DNA of 64,000 nucleotides from Ctena decussata (taxonomy: Eukaryota; Mollusca; Bivalvia; Lucinida; Lucinidae): assembly GCA_963989385.1 (NCBI GenBank), contig OZ022499.1:79783903-79847902 (forward strand), read 5' to 3'. The notes under the pieces are model-generated. The model had not been told where the DNA came from, did not search any database, and worked only from the letters and a program-made list of their open reading frames with translations. The position numbers were made by a program, and so were the translations under genes. Each line of letters opens with the position of its first letter. Within the stretch, counting starts at the first letter, position 1. Positions 11,602 through 23,077 of the stretch are shown piece after piece.

Positions 11602-12206
11602 GAATCAGGATAGAAAGAAAGACATAATTATATCCAACTTATCCGACCCTTCATCAAAGGCAGCCAAGACTCGAAAACCTCTGTTACGACCAGCAATGCC
11701 TAAATTAGAACGGCAAAGCTCCACCAACCTACCGCCGAGGCTGTCTCTTTCCGGAAACTCACATACTAGAGAGAGCAAGAGACGAAGTTATACTGCTTTA
11801 GTCTTTAACATAGTCCCCAGCCAGCTCCACACACTTGTTCCATCTAGTTTGCCAGTCATTGATACCCGATCGGTAAAACTCAACATTTTGGTCCCCTGAA
11901 GAGCTCTTCAAATGCAGTAGCAGTCAGCTCGAAAATCATCATAAAGTCTCCGGCCTCGAAGGTGTTTTTAGGCCTGGGAAAAGGTGGAAGTCTTTGGGGG
12001 CTAGGTTTTGAGAATACGGTGGGTGAGGTAGGAGCTTGTAGCCTCACTCTCGCAAAGCGTCCATCACAACCCGGCTGGTGTGGACTGGTGCGTTTCCCTG
12101 GTAAAACAGAATCTCACTGGCAGGGGGATATGTCTCTTCCAAAAATTGTTGTGACTAAACAGTTGCAGCCAGCAATATCTTACATGGGCTCAGTGGCTAA
12201 GACATA
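11600..12206. other. CPQ intron, unassigned
   Basis: Short open frames occur in both directions but none resembles a known protein. No repeat structure is seen. Confidence 0.5.
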
Positions 12207-12437
12207 GATGTAGGGGGGAGTCGGGTAACTTCGGACAGCGGGTAAATTCGGACAGTGACACTGTTTCCTTTATATGTGAGTTGTTTGGAACTAAAACAAA
12301 AATAACTGGCCAAACAGTGAAATTCCTGATGAGACGGCTCATTATGATGAGCCGTCTCATCAGGATTTTCACTGTTTGCAATGGTATATCCGAAAATTTA
12401 CCCTCCTGTCAGAAGTTACCCAAATCTATCCTACATC
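12207..12437. mobile_element. MITE with ~45-bp inverted ends and hairpin core
   Basis: The left end (GATGTAGG...GGGTAACTTC...GGGTAAATTCGG) pairs with the right end (CCGAAAATTTACCC...GAAGTTACCC...CCTACATC). Inside is a perfect hairpin, CCTGATGAGACGGCTCAT and its complement, at 12325-12365. Confidence 0.75.
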
Positions 12438-12547
12438 AGGTGTGATGCACTGTACTATCCAAATGGAAAAATGTGCGAGGCTCAAAACTTCCCTTGTTGG
12501 TCATTACACATTATGATTGCAAAAATCCTTTTGTTATTCCTTCCCAG

Positions 12548-12657
12548 GTGACACCATGACAGTACAGGATCCAGTAGCCATGAACCTTTGTTCTGCTTTG
12601 TGGGCTGTGGTTTGTTACACCGTGGCAGACCTCCCAGACATGCTACCAAGACATTAG
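12548..12657 (+). CDS. CPQ: CPQ terminal coding exon
   Basis: The exon follows acceptor CCTTCCCAG and runs to a TAG stop at 12655-12657. It encodes G-D-T-M-T-V-Q-D-P, then W-A-V-V-C-Y-T-V-A-D-L-P-D-M-L-P-R-H. G-D-T-M-T-V-x-D-P and A-V-W-A-V-V-type helices are the normal CPQ C-terminus. The phase fits the one base left by the exon at 11232-11411. The reading is intact, so the gene appears functional at this end. Confidence 0.92.
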
Positions 12658-12695
12658 TATCAGTGCAATCAGTCCATTTTACAATATGCCACGAT

Positions 12696-12701
12696 AATAA
12701 A
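12696..12701 (+). terminator. CPQ polyadenylation signal
   Basis: AATAAA lies 39 bp after the CPQ stop codon. It gives a very short 3' UTR if used. Confidence 0.6.
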
Positions 12702-12885
12702 TACCGCTGCCAATTCTCTTTTTAGAATCGGCAGGAGCGGTACTAGTATGACATAGTAGTACCTCCCAAGGCAATCTTATATTTGAATTTGTAGGGGCGG
12801 TAGTAGTATTCCATAATGGTACCTCCCCCTGCCAATTCTATTGTAGAATTGGCAGGGGGAGGTATTATTATTGCATATTGTAAAA
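12700..12885. repeat. GGCAGGGGCGGTA inverted-repeat cluster
   Basis: Several copies of CCAATTCT...AGAATTGGCAGG and GGTACCTCC/GGAGGTA alternate in orientation, with one tight palindrome at 12828-12866 (CCTGCCAATTCTA and complement). It is immediately downstream of the CPQ poly(A) signal. Confidence 0.55.
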
Positions 12886-12895
12886 CTGGATCGGC

Positions 12896-13756
12896 AGTTA
12901 TAAATCTTGAGTACAATCTCAAACTCAAAATAAAGCACACTAATTGGCTGCTTCCGAGCACATGCTCGGAAGCAACCAATCTTTTTCTTTATTATGCCCC
13001 TGTGACGATAGTCAGGAGGGCATTAAGATTTGCCTCAGTCTGTCCGTCTCTCTGTTCGTCACGCTTTATGGTATAGAAATTGTGTAATCAACTCCTCCCA
13101 AAGTTTTCAATGAACCTTTTTCAAACTTTGCATACATGTTGGGGACATATTGAAGATGTGCATGTGGGCTTTTGTTGGACCTAGACTTAATTTTGACAGA
13201 ATTACGGCCTTTTGAACGTAGTCAATTTAGGCAAATTTTTGCATTGTCTTTGCATTGTAAGGTATAGAGATTGTGTAATCAACTCATCTCACAGTTTTCA
13301 ATGGATCTTTGTCAAACCTTGCATACATGCTGTGAATGTATTGAAAATGTGCATGTAAGTTTTTAGTGGACCTAGAGTTAATTTTGACAGAATTACGGCC
13401 TTTTGGACTTAGTCATTCTAGGAATTTTTGCATTGTAGGATATAGAGTTTGTGTTATCAACTTGCTCCACAGTTTTCAATGGATCTTCAAACCTTGTCTA
13501 TATTATATTGTGGACATATTTGAAGATACGCATGAGGCATTTTGATAGATCTAGAATTGATTTTGACAGAATTACAGCCTTTTTAACTTAGTCATTTTGG
13601 GCATTTTTTTCATGGTAGGGTATGTTTTCAATGGATTCTTTGTAGGGGCTTTATGGATATACACGTCATGTGACAGGCGCTGCACGGGGGCATCATTAGT
13701 GTCTTACAGACACAATTTTCTAGTTTTGAGTTTGAGATTATTCTCAAGTTTTATAA
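12896..13756. mobile_element. Fold-back MITE (TTATAAAACTTGAG type), interrupted
   Basis: The left part 12896-12990 (CTTGAGTACAATCTCAAACTC, AAAGCACACTAATTGGCTGC, palindrome GAGCACATGCTC) and the right part 13724-13756 (TTTTGAGTTTGAGATTATTC, TTTTATAAC) together match the uninterrupted copy at 31655-31835. The gap is the insertion at 12996-13723. Confidence 0.75.
12996..13723 (+). mobile_element. GCCCCTGTG...CTAG tandem-core element
   Basis: It starts GCCCCTGTGACGATAGTC, then a short GTCCGTC tract, then three ~170-bp units with TTGTGTAATCAACTC and TTTTGACAGAATTACGGCC, and ends GACACAATTTTCTAG. It shares the plan and terminal CTAG of the element at 8493-9806 but not its core. It is inserted inside a fold-back MITE. 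Confidence 0.7.
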
Positions 13757-14811
13757 CCTTTGGCTATGGGCTAACCCTATAACTTAGTGAATCAAATGAA
13801 ATCAAATGAAAACTAAAGCTGCGTTTGCTGTTCCATGGCTGAAAAAAGGTTAAGTCTGAAGTGTTTATAAAACAGTTTATATGAAAGTGGCACTAACTGA
13901 AATGAAACACCTGAATGCAATATTAACAGAAGTAGAAATAAAACCAAGACAATTACTTGAAGCTTGCAAATTTTAGCAGGAAAATGATACAGTATAGTGT
14001 TTCTTGTAATCAGTAGACTTACATGTAACTGTTTGTTACCTTTTATTGGCCAAAACAACAGTCCCGGCGGAAATTTATATGGATCGGCTAGGAAACAGCA
14101 TATACAGCAGTTTTAGCCTATATGTAATCGTTTTAACCAAATAATAAACCATTCAGATAATAGTTAAAAGGCTTTACTCACAGATTATGGGGACTCCCAG
14201 GCATGGAAGTCCTAGAGTAGCAATTGTACTACGTCATTAGAACAGCTATTACCGACATAGGCGAAGACCAGCATGCACACACCAACAATCTGGTTAGATA
14301 TGTGCAGTGTGTCGGTACACCCATGGGTACACCCATGGTATCCCGCCATTCTTTTAAACAGAGATATTTTTGTTGACTTCCTGTTTGCTTTCATGGACTA
14401 CGAAGAGAATCCGAAAAGGGGTCTACTCTTAAAGGAAAGAGTTTTCCTTTCTTTAAGAGCTTACCAGCCATGAGAAGAGAACCAAATATAAAAATTGTGG
14501 AGTTGCAGCCCTTGAAAAATGCCCATTCACCCTAATTTGAATGGATACACCTCAATGATATTCCGCCAGTTTACAATGGGAAACAACTTTTATGACTTCC
14601 TGTTTGCTTCCATGGACAAAGAAGCCATTACAGAATAGGGTCAAGAAGTAATTTGTAGGAAACAATTCTTTCCTATCAACATAGAGGAAAAACGAAAATG
14701 GTAGAGTTGCTTCCCGTTGCAACCCCAATTATTTGTCGTCCCAATATATGAATAATTATTGGTGGGCGAGAGCGGCTGAAAGTTCTAAATGACTTACCGT
14801 CATAAACAAAC
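13757..14811. other. Unassigned, with one diverged duplication
   Basis: 14340-14460 and 14560-14690 are related (GACTTCCTGTTTGCTT, CATGGAC, AAAGGAAAGA-type stretches). A GGGTACACCCATGG direct repeat lies near 14320. No gene is seen. Confidence 0.5.
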
Positions 14812-15047
14812 GAGCCGCGACACGACAAAACCAACAATGTGGTTGTGCGCCCAGCGCAGACTCAGATCAGCCTGGGCATCCGCCCAGTCTGATCAGATTC
14901 TTCGCTGTCCGCATGGAGGTAGCTTAGACTCTTAGCTACCCTGTAAGCGCTTAGCAAAGAGTCTGATCGGACTGTGCGCATACCCAGACTGATCTGAGTC
15001 TGGGCTGGGCGCACAACCACATTGTTGGTTTTCTCGTGTCGCGGCTC
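14812..15047. mobile_element. GAGCCGCG fold-back MITE, copy a
   Basis: ~236 bp, almost one long hairpin. Ends are GAGCCGCGACACGACAAAAC and its complement; the arms contain TGTGCGCCCAGCGCAGACTC and CATCCGCCCAGTCTGATCAG. Other near-complete copies are at 16044, 21951, 30167, 42721 and 44749, with partial ones at 35044 and 37928. Confidence 0.9.
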
Positions 15048-15440
15048 AAATTAGTAAACCTGTCTTAACCCATTTATGTCTAGTGGACTCTCCTGTCGTT
15101 ATAAATTGGATGTGTCTATTTGTCAGTAAGGGGTGTCTGGTTTAGTTTATTTTTATTTCTTTTATTTTGTTTTATGACGAAATAGCCATGTCCCATTCAA
15201 ATAGTTTAAACCCTGATCAGACGATGCGTTTTGTGGCGTCTGATCTGGGTCTACACTGTGTGCCAGTGTCCTATCATGGGATACTAAGCACAAAAGGGTT
15301 GGTTACCATTAAGCAGCCTACGGAAAGTCCAAAACCGCTTATTTAAGACAGATTTGTGCTTTATAGAGTTTGTCTTTCTCATGATGACCACTTGTCAACC
15401 CTTTTCTTACAAGGGTAGCCTTGATCGATAAGCTTTATTC
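15048..15440. other. Unassigned
   Basis: 15200-15260 has a weak match to GAGCCGCG-MITE arm motifs (GTCTGATCTGGGTCT); otherwise nothing is recognised. Confidence 0.4.
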
Positions 15441-15452
15441 TTGACTTAATTT

Positions 15453-15723
15453 CGCCATCGGTAGGATACCTGAAGCATAAGTCAGAGGTTCTGGGTTCGA
15501 TATCCGGTCTGGCTACATACTTTCGTTTCTCCTTCCGCTCATTCAAGAAAGGCAGGTGTCAGTTACTGGCGAAAGTATGTGCACTTAGTACTGGTTAACT
15601 GCTTAGGAGGTCTAGGCCTGCCCAGGAATAGTATGGTTAGGTTCACTGACCGTCCCGACATGACCATAGCTGTTAACCATGGACGTTAAGCAACAAATCA
15701 CTCAATCAATCAATCAATCAATC
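15453..15723 (+). mobile_element. tRNA-derived SINE with (AATC)n tail
   Basis: The head has a B box (GGTTCGATATCC near 15495), the body contains TTCAAGAAAGGCAGGTGTCAG and CTGGTTAACTGCTTAGGAGG, and the 3' end is GGACGTTAAGCAACAAATCA followed by an AATC repeat. A perfect 12-bp target duplication, TTGACTTAATTT, flanks it at 15441-15452 and 15724-15735. Same family as 39407-39714 and 59078-59201. It resembles the widespread bivalve tRNA SINEs. Confidence 0.9.
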
Positions 15724-16043
15724 TTGACTTAATTTTCAAACAAAATGTTTTACCACAGTTCATTAGACATTATATTATTATATCTTAATCTTGTGTGAAA
15801 ACTTATAAAGTATATTTTGAATTAAGATATTTATGAATTAAAAAGATAAGTGCAAAACATATATGCAAATTAGCAAAATCGTGAGCCAGTTAGAAAATCA
15901 GTATTAATTCTTCCGATCACGTGATGGTACCCAGGTAATATATTTTTAATTACGCACTTGATTGATACGTCAATACCAATTACACAATTTCTATCAGGGT
16001 CCCGATTCATCCAGATTTATTATACTTCCTGCTTTACATAATT

Positions 16044-16279
16044 GAGCCGCGACACGAGAAAACCAACAAAGTGATTCTGCGCCCAGCACAGACTCATATC
16101 AGCCTGGGTAGCGGCCCAATCTGATCAGAGTCTTCTCTTGCGCTTAAAGGGTAGTTAAGGGTCAATACTAGCCCCTCGCGGACAGCGAAAGACTTAGATC
16201 AGACTGGGCGGATGCCCAGGCTGGTGTAAGTCAGCGCTAGGCGCACATCCACTTTGTTGGTTTTCTTGTATCGCGGCTC
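16044..16279. mobile_element. GAGCCGCG fold-back MITE, copy b
   Basis: Ends GAGCCGCGACACGAG and the near-complement TATCGCGGCTC; the arms have the same CCCAGCACAGACTCATATCAG and GACTGGGCGGATGCCCAGG motifs as the other copies. Confidence 0.88.
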
Positions 16280-16469
16280 AAATATTTTACCGAAATGTGA
16301 TACCTGAAACCAGTTTGGGCTATTGGATATACGACACTTCGTCGAACGACACTTTGTCTCTGAACCATTTCGTCGAAAAACCTTTTTGTCGAAGGGTCAT
16401 TTGTCGAATAGCCACTTCGGCGAAAACATGTTTCGTCGAATACTTTCGACGAAATATTTAACGCTAATT

Positions 16470-17225
16470 CGGCCGCCATTTTGTATCTGTTGATCATGTG
16501 ACTACGGATCATATGACTTTGATGCTACGGACACTGGCGGAAATTACCGAATCTGAATCTGAATAAGGGTGCTCGTGAATGAGACGAGAAAATAAAACAA
16601 TGATTTATTGAAATTAATAACCGATATGTACACATTTTATGAAAGACAAGTTGGTGTATTTAAAGTATCTAGCACATGTCATCACTGAACAGACTGCATT
16701 GACAAAATCGTAGGTTCTTTTTTCCGCCCTCTGATAATGTACTTAGTATTGCAAATTCAGCGCTATTCCGCGCAAATATTCCAAGGTCGGACGGTTTTCA
16801 TAGTCCTGCACAATACTATTTATCCTGGCAGTTACACATTTAACTTTTCTTGATTGACTTTTAGGGGCTTGTCCAGCAATTAATTGCTCGACGCAAGTGT
16901 CAGTATGGGCTTGCTCACTCTTTTGTTTGTGATAGCCCGACCCCTGCAAGACCGATCTTCATATTTCCAGTACTCCCTGTCACCATTGACTCTATCACGG
17001 TGATATCTGTAACCCCGATACTTAATTAATCCTTCTGTTTTGTGCTTTTATAAAATTCTGGAGTCGAATATTCATCCATTTTAATTTAACATGCACAATG
17101 AACATAAGACAACAACACAGTGAAAGACATATTTTATTTGGTAAATAATCATGATGAGTGAACGATCTGAGTAGATTTCAACGGTAATTATTAGCGTTTG
17201 GCGGAAATTAACGAGTTCAAACGGC
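16470..17225. other. Interior of the iteron element, unassigned
   Basis: No recognisable coding sequence or repeat. Confidence 0.4.
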
Positions 17226-17403
17226 TTAAGGTGAGGTGGGAGTAATTCAGCGCCGCCGTGCGGCAGTTTCTGTTGCAACGTTACGTAATGACGTCAAACG
17301 TTCCGTTTGATAAAAACAAGATGGCGTCAACGTTAGTCGCTTCTGTGATCACACAGGTCTGCTCACAAAATGCAAGGAGGCTGAACGCTGGGTGAAATTT
17401 AAA

Positions 17404-17720
17404 GGAAGTAGAAAGTGCCGTGGAGAAGAAACTGAAAAAATTAAAGTTAGTTTTCCGTGCGGAAGACTACTTGTGGGATAGCTGACAGTTTCTTATCGGT
17501 TTATAAGACGGAGTTCGCAGCAATTGAGTTGCAATAATTTTATTATAAATTTCATACGAATAGAAAGTGTTGTAGAGAAGAAACTAAAAAAAAATGTATG
17601 ACTAGTTTTCCGTGGGGAGGAAGCTGTTTTGCGACAGTTTCTCATCATTTTGTTAGACTGAGTTTGCAGCTGTTTAGTTGCTATTATTCTATTACAAATT
17701 TTCAAACGGCAACAAAGCCT
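17404..17720. repeat. Diverged ~155-bp tandem duplication
   Basis: Two units share AGAAGAAACT-AAAAA, TTTTCCGTG, GACAGTTTCT and GAGTTTGCAGC/GAGTTCGCAGC. Confidence 0.6.
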
Positions 17721-18106
17721 CGTGAAATTGAATCCAGAATCGAACAATGAGTAGTCAGATCACTGTCTACACTTCGACCACGTACTTTACAGTTAACATG
17801 GTAGCAGCCATAGACAGTCGTTTTCATACCACCCACACTTAAAATACTAATCAGCAAAAGTTATGCCAAATTTCAGTTATATTAAACGTTCTTAGACTGT
17901 CCCTAGCTTTGAACAACCCCAGACAGTCGTATCAACGCCGATGCAATGTCGTCAGAATCTTTTATCGACGTTTATACGATAATTCAACGATCTGTTCTGT
18001 TAATAAGCTAAAGACAATGTGGCGTTTCTTTTTCCTTGTCTTTCTTTCACTTCTCTGTCTTTCACTTCTTCTTTCTGTTTCAAGTGTATATAAAAGAGTC
18101 GTTTTT

Positions 18107-19267
18107 AGCTCGCCTGAACGAAAGTTCAGGAAGAGCTATTGTTGTCACCCTGGCGTCGGCGTCCGCGTCCGCGTCAGCGTCCGCGTCGGCGTCCGGGTTG
18201 GATGTTTTGGTTAAAGTTTTTTAAAGACCTTTATCTCCTTAACCCATGGATGGACTCATTTGATACTTGCACTGCAGTTAGATATTGGTCCAAAGTTTAA
18301 CAGGGTACCAGCCCCACCCCTGTTTGTGACCTTGATGTCAAGGTCATGGACTTAGAAAATTGGGAGTTTTTTGAACTGGATGTTTTGGTTAAAGTTTTAT
18401 AAAGCCTAATATCTCCTTAACCCATGGATGGATTCCTTTGATACTTACACTGTAGTTAGATATTGGTCCAACGTTTTTTCCAGGTACTACCCCCACCCCC
18501 CTCAGTGACCTTGATGTCAAGGTCATGGACTTAGAAAATTGTCTTTTTATTGATTGGATGTTTTGGTCAAAGTTTTTTAAAGACACATATCTCCTGAATC
18601 CATAGATGAATTCTTTTTATATTTGCACTGTAGTTAGATATTAGCCCAAAGTTTAACAGCGTACTACCCCAGCGCTGCTCAGTGACCTTGATGTCAAGGT
18701 CAGGGACTTAGGAAATTTGGTCTTTATTAAAGTTTTCTAATAGCATACCGATTCATAATGCTTGGCAGAGATTTAGTTTGCACTTGAACTGGTGTTAGAA
18801 CCTTTTTTGAGTCTTTACAAAACACTTTATACTTACCCCACTACCCTACTGGATGACATTGACTTTGAATTTTGGTTAAAGTTTTATATTTATGAAGATA
18901 TAATTTCACAGTGCCACGATGGACTCAGTATTTCACAGTGCCACGATGGACTCAGTTGATACTTAAACTTGGACTGATGTAAGATAATGGTTCAAGGTTT
19001 GATACATCCTAGCCCCCCCACCCCCCACTCCTCCCCCTACACCCTTAGTTCTTTGATATAAGCCCATGGACTTTGAAATTTCATGTGTATTTTTTTATTT
19101 TAATTTTATTTTAAGACTTATTTCTGAGATAGCTTTTGTTTATAAATGTGTTGTCATTGTGGACATGATTGCCTGAAGTTTTATGCATAGAGTCCACACC
19201 ACCGTAGCGACTGTGTGATGGGCAAGCACCTATTCAGGCGAGCTATGCTGTCAGGCGACAGCTCTTG
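18107..19267 (+). mobile_element. Tandem-core element, AGCTCGCCTGAA family
   Basis: It starts AGCTCGCCTGAACGAAAG, then a GCGTCC/GCGTCGGCGTCC run at 18151-18196, then ~178-bp units (near 18198, 18379 and 18555) with GGATGTTTTGGTTAAAG and GACCTTGATGTCAAGGTCA, and ends TTCAGGCGAGCT...CGACAGCTCTTG. Terminal AGCTCGCCTGAA/TTCAGGCGAGCT is inverted. No protein. Confidence 0.75.
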
Positions 19268-20077
19268 TATTGTTTCTCCTAGACGCTAAAGTGAATCCAA
19301 GCTGCCTATTATTTTTACAGAGAGAAAGTCGCCAAAGTCCAGTCGTTGGAACGCTGCAAAATATAATAGGTCCTTTCTTGGGTCGGGTCAGGAACCGGAA
19401 AACTTGACTCGCTTACACTGTACAAACGACAAGTGGACAAGGGAATTGTTCAAATGTCACAACACGCGGAGGCCTGTCCTAAAGCCGTCGTTTCTAAGAG
19501 TTTGTCAACTCGGGTGCGCGTCAGCTGTATGGGAGGGCATAATGGCAATGTTTTCGTTTTTTAAATGAAAAAAATAGTTGGTTAAGACAGCTTATGCAGA
19601 GATTGCGAGAAAAGTATTACATCTGCCTTCATCTTGCACTTTCCCGACGATGACAATCATAAGTGATGAAAGTCCCAGACAAATTTGCCGACAGCCTACA
19701 AAAAGCGATAGTTGATATGTGGCGCGAAAAGTTAAGTTACGTTACAACTAACGTCACCATGCGCAACGTTAAGATTTCAGTCTAAAGAGACGGCAAGCCG
19801 GGCATTTTATGCACATTAGCTCGAAAGTTAAGTCGGCGACCTACTGTTTTTATTGTTTTAATGTAAACTTACATCATTGGGCCATACTGTGTTAGTTTTT
19901 GAAGACAAAAATGTGTTTTGTTTTCTCAGAATGCAGGTTTTTAGCCAAGAGTGACGAGCAAAAAAGTGCGTTTTCCATAGAACGCCATTATAACGTCGGC
20001 TCGACAAAGTGGAAAATTTGACGTCTTCGAGGTCAGATATCTTGAAAACGATATCGGCGACCCCCCCCCTTTTTATT
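19268..20077. other. Interior of the TTAA element, unassigned
   Basis: Neither strand shows a recognisable protein; no internal repeat. Confidence 0.4.
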
Positions 20078-21194
20078 AGCTCACCAGAGCCGAAGGCTCC
20101 GGGGGAGCTTATAGGATAGGCAGTGTCCGTCGTCGTCGTCGTCGTCGTCGTCGTCCGTCGTCGTATGTCCGTCAACACTTTTAAACAACATCTCCTCTGA
20201 AGCCACTGGGCCGATTGGGCCCAAATTTCATCTGTAGCATCCTTGGGCTGGGGGATTGAAAGTTTGTGTTTTTTATGAAAATCTGCCCTTCAGTTTGGTT
20301 GCTATGGCAACTTAGAGTTCCCATAGACTTATAATGGGGAAAATTGAAAAATGACATTTTCTGACAGGCCATTGCAGATATGTTGACAAAACTTTTATAG
20401 AAATGTTCCTTGAGAAGTCTACTATCAGCTGTATGTTTTTTGGCCCAGTGCCCCTTTTATTGGTTGCCATGGAAACCAAAATGAAAAAAAAAAATGGAAA
20501 AAATACTTAAAAATTATCTCCTCTGTAACCACTGGGCCAATAAGGCCCAGATTTCATCTGTAGTATCCTTAGGCTGGGGTATTGAAAGTTTGTGTTTTTT
20601 ATGAAAATCTGCCCTTTAGTTTGGTTGCTATGGCAACTTAGAGTTCCCATAGACTTATAATGGGGAAAATTGAATAATGGCATTTAATGCCTAGCCATTG
20701 CAGGTATGTTGACATAACTTTTATAGAAATGTTCCTTTAAGAAGTCTTCTATTAGCTTTATTGTTTTTGGACCCACTGCTCCTTTTACTGGTTGTCATGG
20801 AAACCAAAATGCAAAAATAATGGAAAAAAAACTTACAAAATTATCTCCTCAGAAGCCACTGGGCCAATAAGGCCCAGATTTCATCTTAAGTATCCTTAGG
20901 CGGGTGGGGGGGGGGGGGGGGGGGGTTTGAAAGTTTGTGTTTTTGATGAAAATCGGCTCTATTGTTTGGTTGCTATGGCAACTTAGAGTTGCATTGACTT
21001 ATAATGGGGAAAAATGGCATTTACTGCAATCAAAATATGGAAAATAGTTATATATTTTGTTATCAACTCAACAGACTTTCAGACTGAGACTTTGTAGTTG
21101 TATATTTTGTATTAGGCTGTACAAATGTGACAGTAATTTTGATAGCAATTTTGAGCTAGAGATCTAGTGAGCTTTGTGGCCCGTGGGCCTCTTG
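20078..21194 (+). mobile_element. Tandem-core element, AGCTCACC family, copy 2
   Basis: It starts AGCTCACCAGAGCC...GGGGGAGCTT, then a (CGT)n run at 20127-20163, then three ~330-bp units with ATCTCCTCTG and CACTGGGCC, and ends TGGGCCTCTTG. Same termini as 1789-3501. It contains a pure G run at 20906-20925. Confidence 0.75.
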
Positions 21195-21589
21195 TTACAT
21201 TTTCTGAAAGAGGACTCAAAATGTACAATATAAGGAAGTATAAACAAAATCATGTGTTTTATCAATTACTCCCACCTCACCTTAAAACTAGAAGTGTCCG
21301 ATATCACGTGACGGATACAGAATCAAAATACCCAACATCCTGTTATCAGGGTGCGCCGATAGGTCAACGACGGAACTCTTACGAACGAACGAACATGGCG
21401 TCTACGTGTACGAGATATTTTGGCCCTCTGAGCTCGGGAAAAAATTCGACCAAGTGTCATAGTCGACGAAAATACATTCGACGAAGTGACTTTTCGACGA
21501 ACTGGTAATTCGACAAAAACTTTCGACGAAGTGTCGTAGTAGACGAAGTGTCGTTCGACGAAGTGTCGCGCACCGGGGCTATTTGATAT

Positions 21590-21950
21590 TTCTTAAAAGT
21601 GATTTTTTGTAGTTTAGAACGGGGGAATATCTTTAATTGCAGAAATTATAGATAAACTTCGGAGGTTTGAAGTAGGGGACTTAACTTGACCACTGATGAC
21701 CAAAGAAGTATTGTCTTCTGCAGTTTTGTGATCATTAATAGTAAATATTTGTTGAACAAAACCAGTATATGCTTATATATGCATAAGATTTAGGCAACTT
21801 TTAAAATATTGTTTATTGTTTTTGTAATGAAGACTGTCGTATTAAATTTTTTTGTCATTGTAAAGCTTGTTGTAAATCATGCCTCTGTGTTACGAAACTG
21901 CTGATGGGGATTTTATCAGACCACACACGACAGGCCCAGCAGGCACATAT
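21590..21950. other. Unassigned
   Basis: No gene or repeat structure was recognised. Confidence 0.4.
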
Positions 21951-22184
21951 GATCCGCGACACGAGAAAACAACCAAAGTGGTTGTGCGCCCAGCGCAGAC
22001 TCAGATCAGCCTAGGCATCCGCCCAGTGAGGTCAGACTCTTCGCTTAGCGCTTACAGGGTAGCTAAGGGTCTAAGCTACCTCCATGCGGACAGAGAAGAT
22101 TCTGATTAGACTGGGCGGATGCCCAGGCTGATCTGAGTCTGCGCTGGGCGCACAACCGCTTTGTTGGTTTTATCATGTCGCAGG
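21951..22184. mobile_element. GAGCCGCG fold-back MITE, copy c
   Basis: Arms with GCGCCCAGCGCAGACTCAG and complement; the terminal bases are degraded (GATCCGCG). The 12-mer GCAGGCACATAT occurs on both sides (21939-21950 and after 22180), overlapping the right end. Confidence 0.8.
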
Positions 22185-22282
22185 CACATATCTTTAAAAC
22201 AACGGGGTATGGACGTCGGTGCAACGTCATAAATACATTGTGGGAAGAAATAGTTTGTGCAGTTGAGATATCAAGTAACCCA

Positions 22283-22425
22283 TTGGGCACACAAGGTTGA
22301 ATCAATATTGAATCAACCTTGATCAACGTCGGTACGGTGAATCAAGGTTGAATCAATGTTGATTCAACGACGTTGAATCAAGGTTGATTCAATGTTGATT
22401 CAACCTTGTGTGCCTGTTGGGAAGA
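22283..22425. repeat. GTTGATTCAA repeat and fold-back
   Basis: Alternating GGTTGAATCAA and TTGATTCAACC words form several nested hairpins, bounded by GGCACACAAGGTTG and CAACCTTGTGTGCC. It looks like a ~130-bp palindromic element. Confidence 0.7.
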
Positions 22426-23077
22426 TTCAAAAGCATCAATCTTCGCCATTCAATGTTGAAAGGTCAATGTTTAGTCAATATTGAATCAGTCTTGAAATTT
22501 CAATGTTGACCTGTCAAAGCAAAACTTCTCAAACAAGGCTATAGGCACCATAATTTCCGTAAAACGTTTTCAAAATTTTATCGGCGGCGTTTCGACTTAG
22601 TGTCTAAATGTAATGTCGGATTGAAAGTCCGTCTTCAACAAGGTATTTCGGAACCTGAATTCTATGGCGAGTTGGTCAATAAATTCAGGAAAATAATCGG
22701 TAACATGACTTTCCTTATCATTTTAAGAAGATAATAATTCGGTATAAAAAGATTGCTTACACATGTAATATGGATTGTTTGCGACAAACTGCATGCTTGT
22801 TGGTAAATCCAATTAATGTTAACAACTTTGCTTACCTCTTTGATTGCACGACGGTGGGTCGGGCCTCAGACTTTATGAAGGCGCCAACCTAAACACAGAC
22901 GGCTGGCGCCTGACACCTTTCCAGGACGTCTTGGGTCGGTCCCACCGTGGTTTGATTGGTAGGTTTATTCTGCCCCAGAGTTTTAGTGTTGCTATTTCTG
23001 CGAATCCTCATGTTTGTTTTGTTTTTGATCTCTATGTTCCTGAGATATTACGATTATGAGTTAGGAATCTTCCACGC
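22426..23077. other. Unassigned
   Basis: No protein match. 22844-22945 has GGCGCCAACC/GGCTGGCGCC, a local inverted pair. Confidence 0.4.

Larger units (their letters stand above)
17230..21281. mobile_element. 4.05-kb TTAA-flanked element with 18-bp inverted ends
   Basis: It is flanked by TTAA at 17226-17229 and 21282-21285. The ends GGTGAGGTGGGAGTAATT and its exact complement form an 18-bp perfect inverted repeat. TTAA duplication is the hallmark of piggyBac and Kolobok superfamilies. No transposase ORF is visible; the inside is largely two tandem-core elements (18107-19267 and 20078-21194). A related left end occurs at 34411. Confidence 0.75.
16331..21575. mobile_element. 5.2-kb inverted-repeat element with TTCGTCGA iterons
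   Basis: The left end 16331-16460 and the right end 21420-21575 are inverted copies built from repeated CGACACTTCGTCGAA-like words (for example GACACTTCGTCGAACGACAC on both). The flanks are 14-bp near-identical direct repeats, GGGCTATTGGATAT at 16317-16330 and GGGCTATTTGATAT at 21576-21589, which look like a target duplication. The interior contains a younger TTAA-flanked element (17230-21281), leaving only ~1.2 kb of its own sequence. No transposase remains. Confidence 0.65.
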
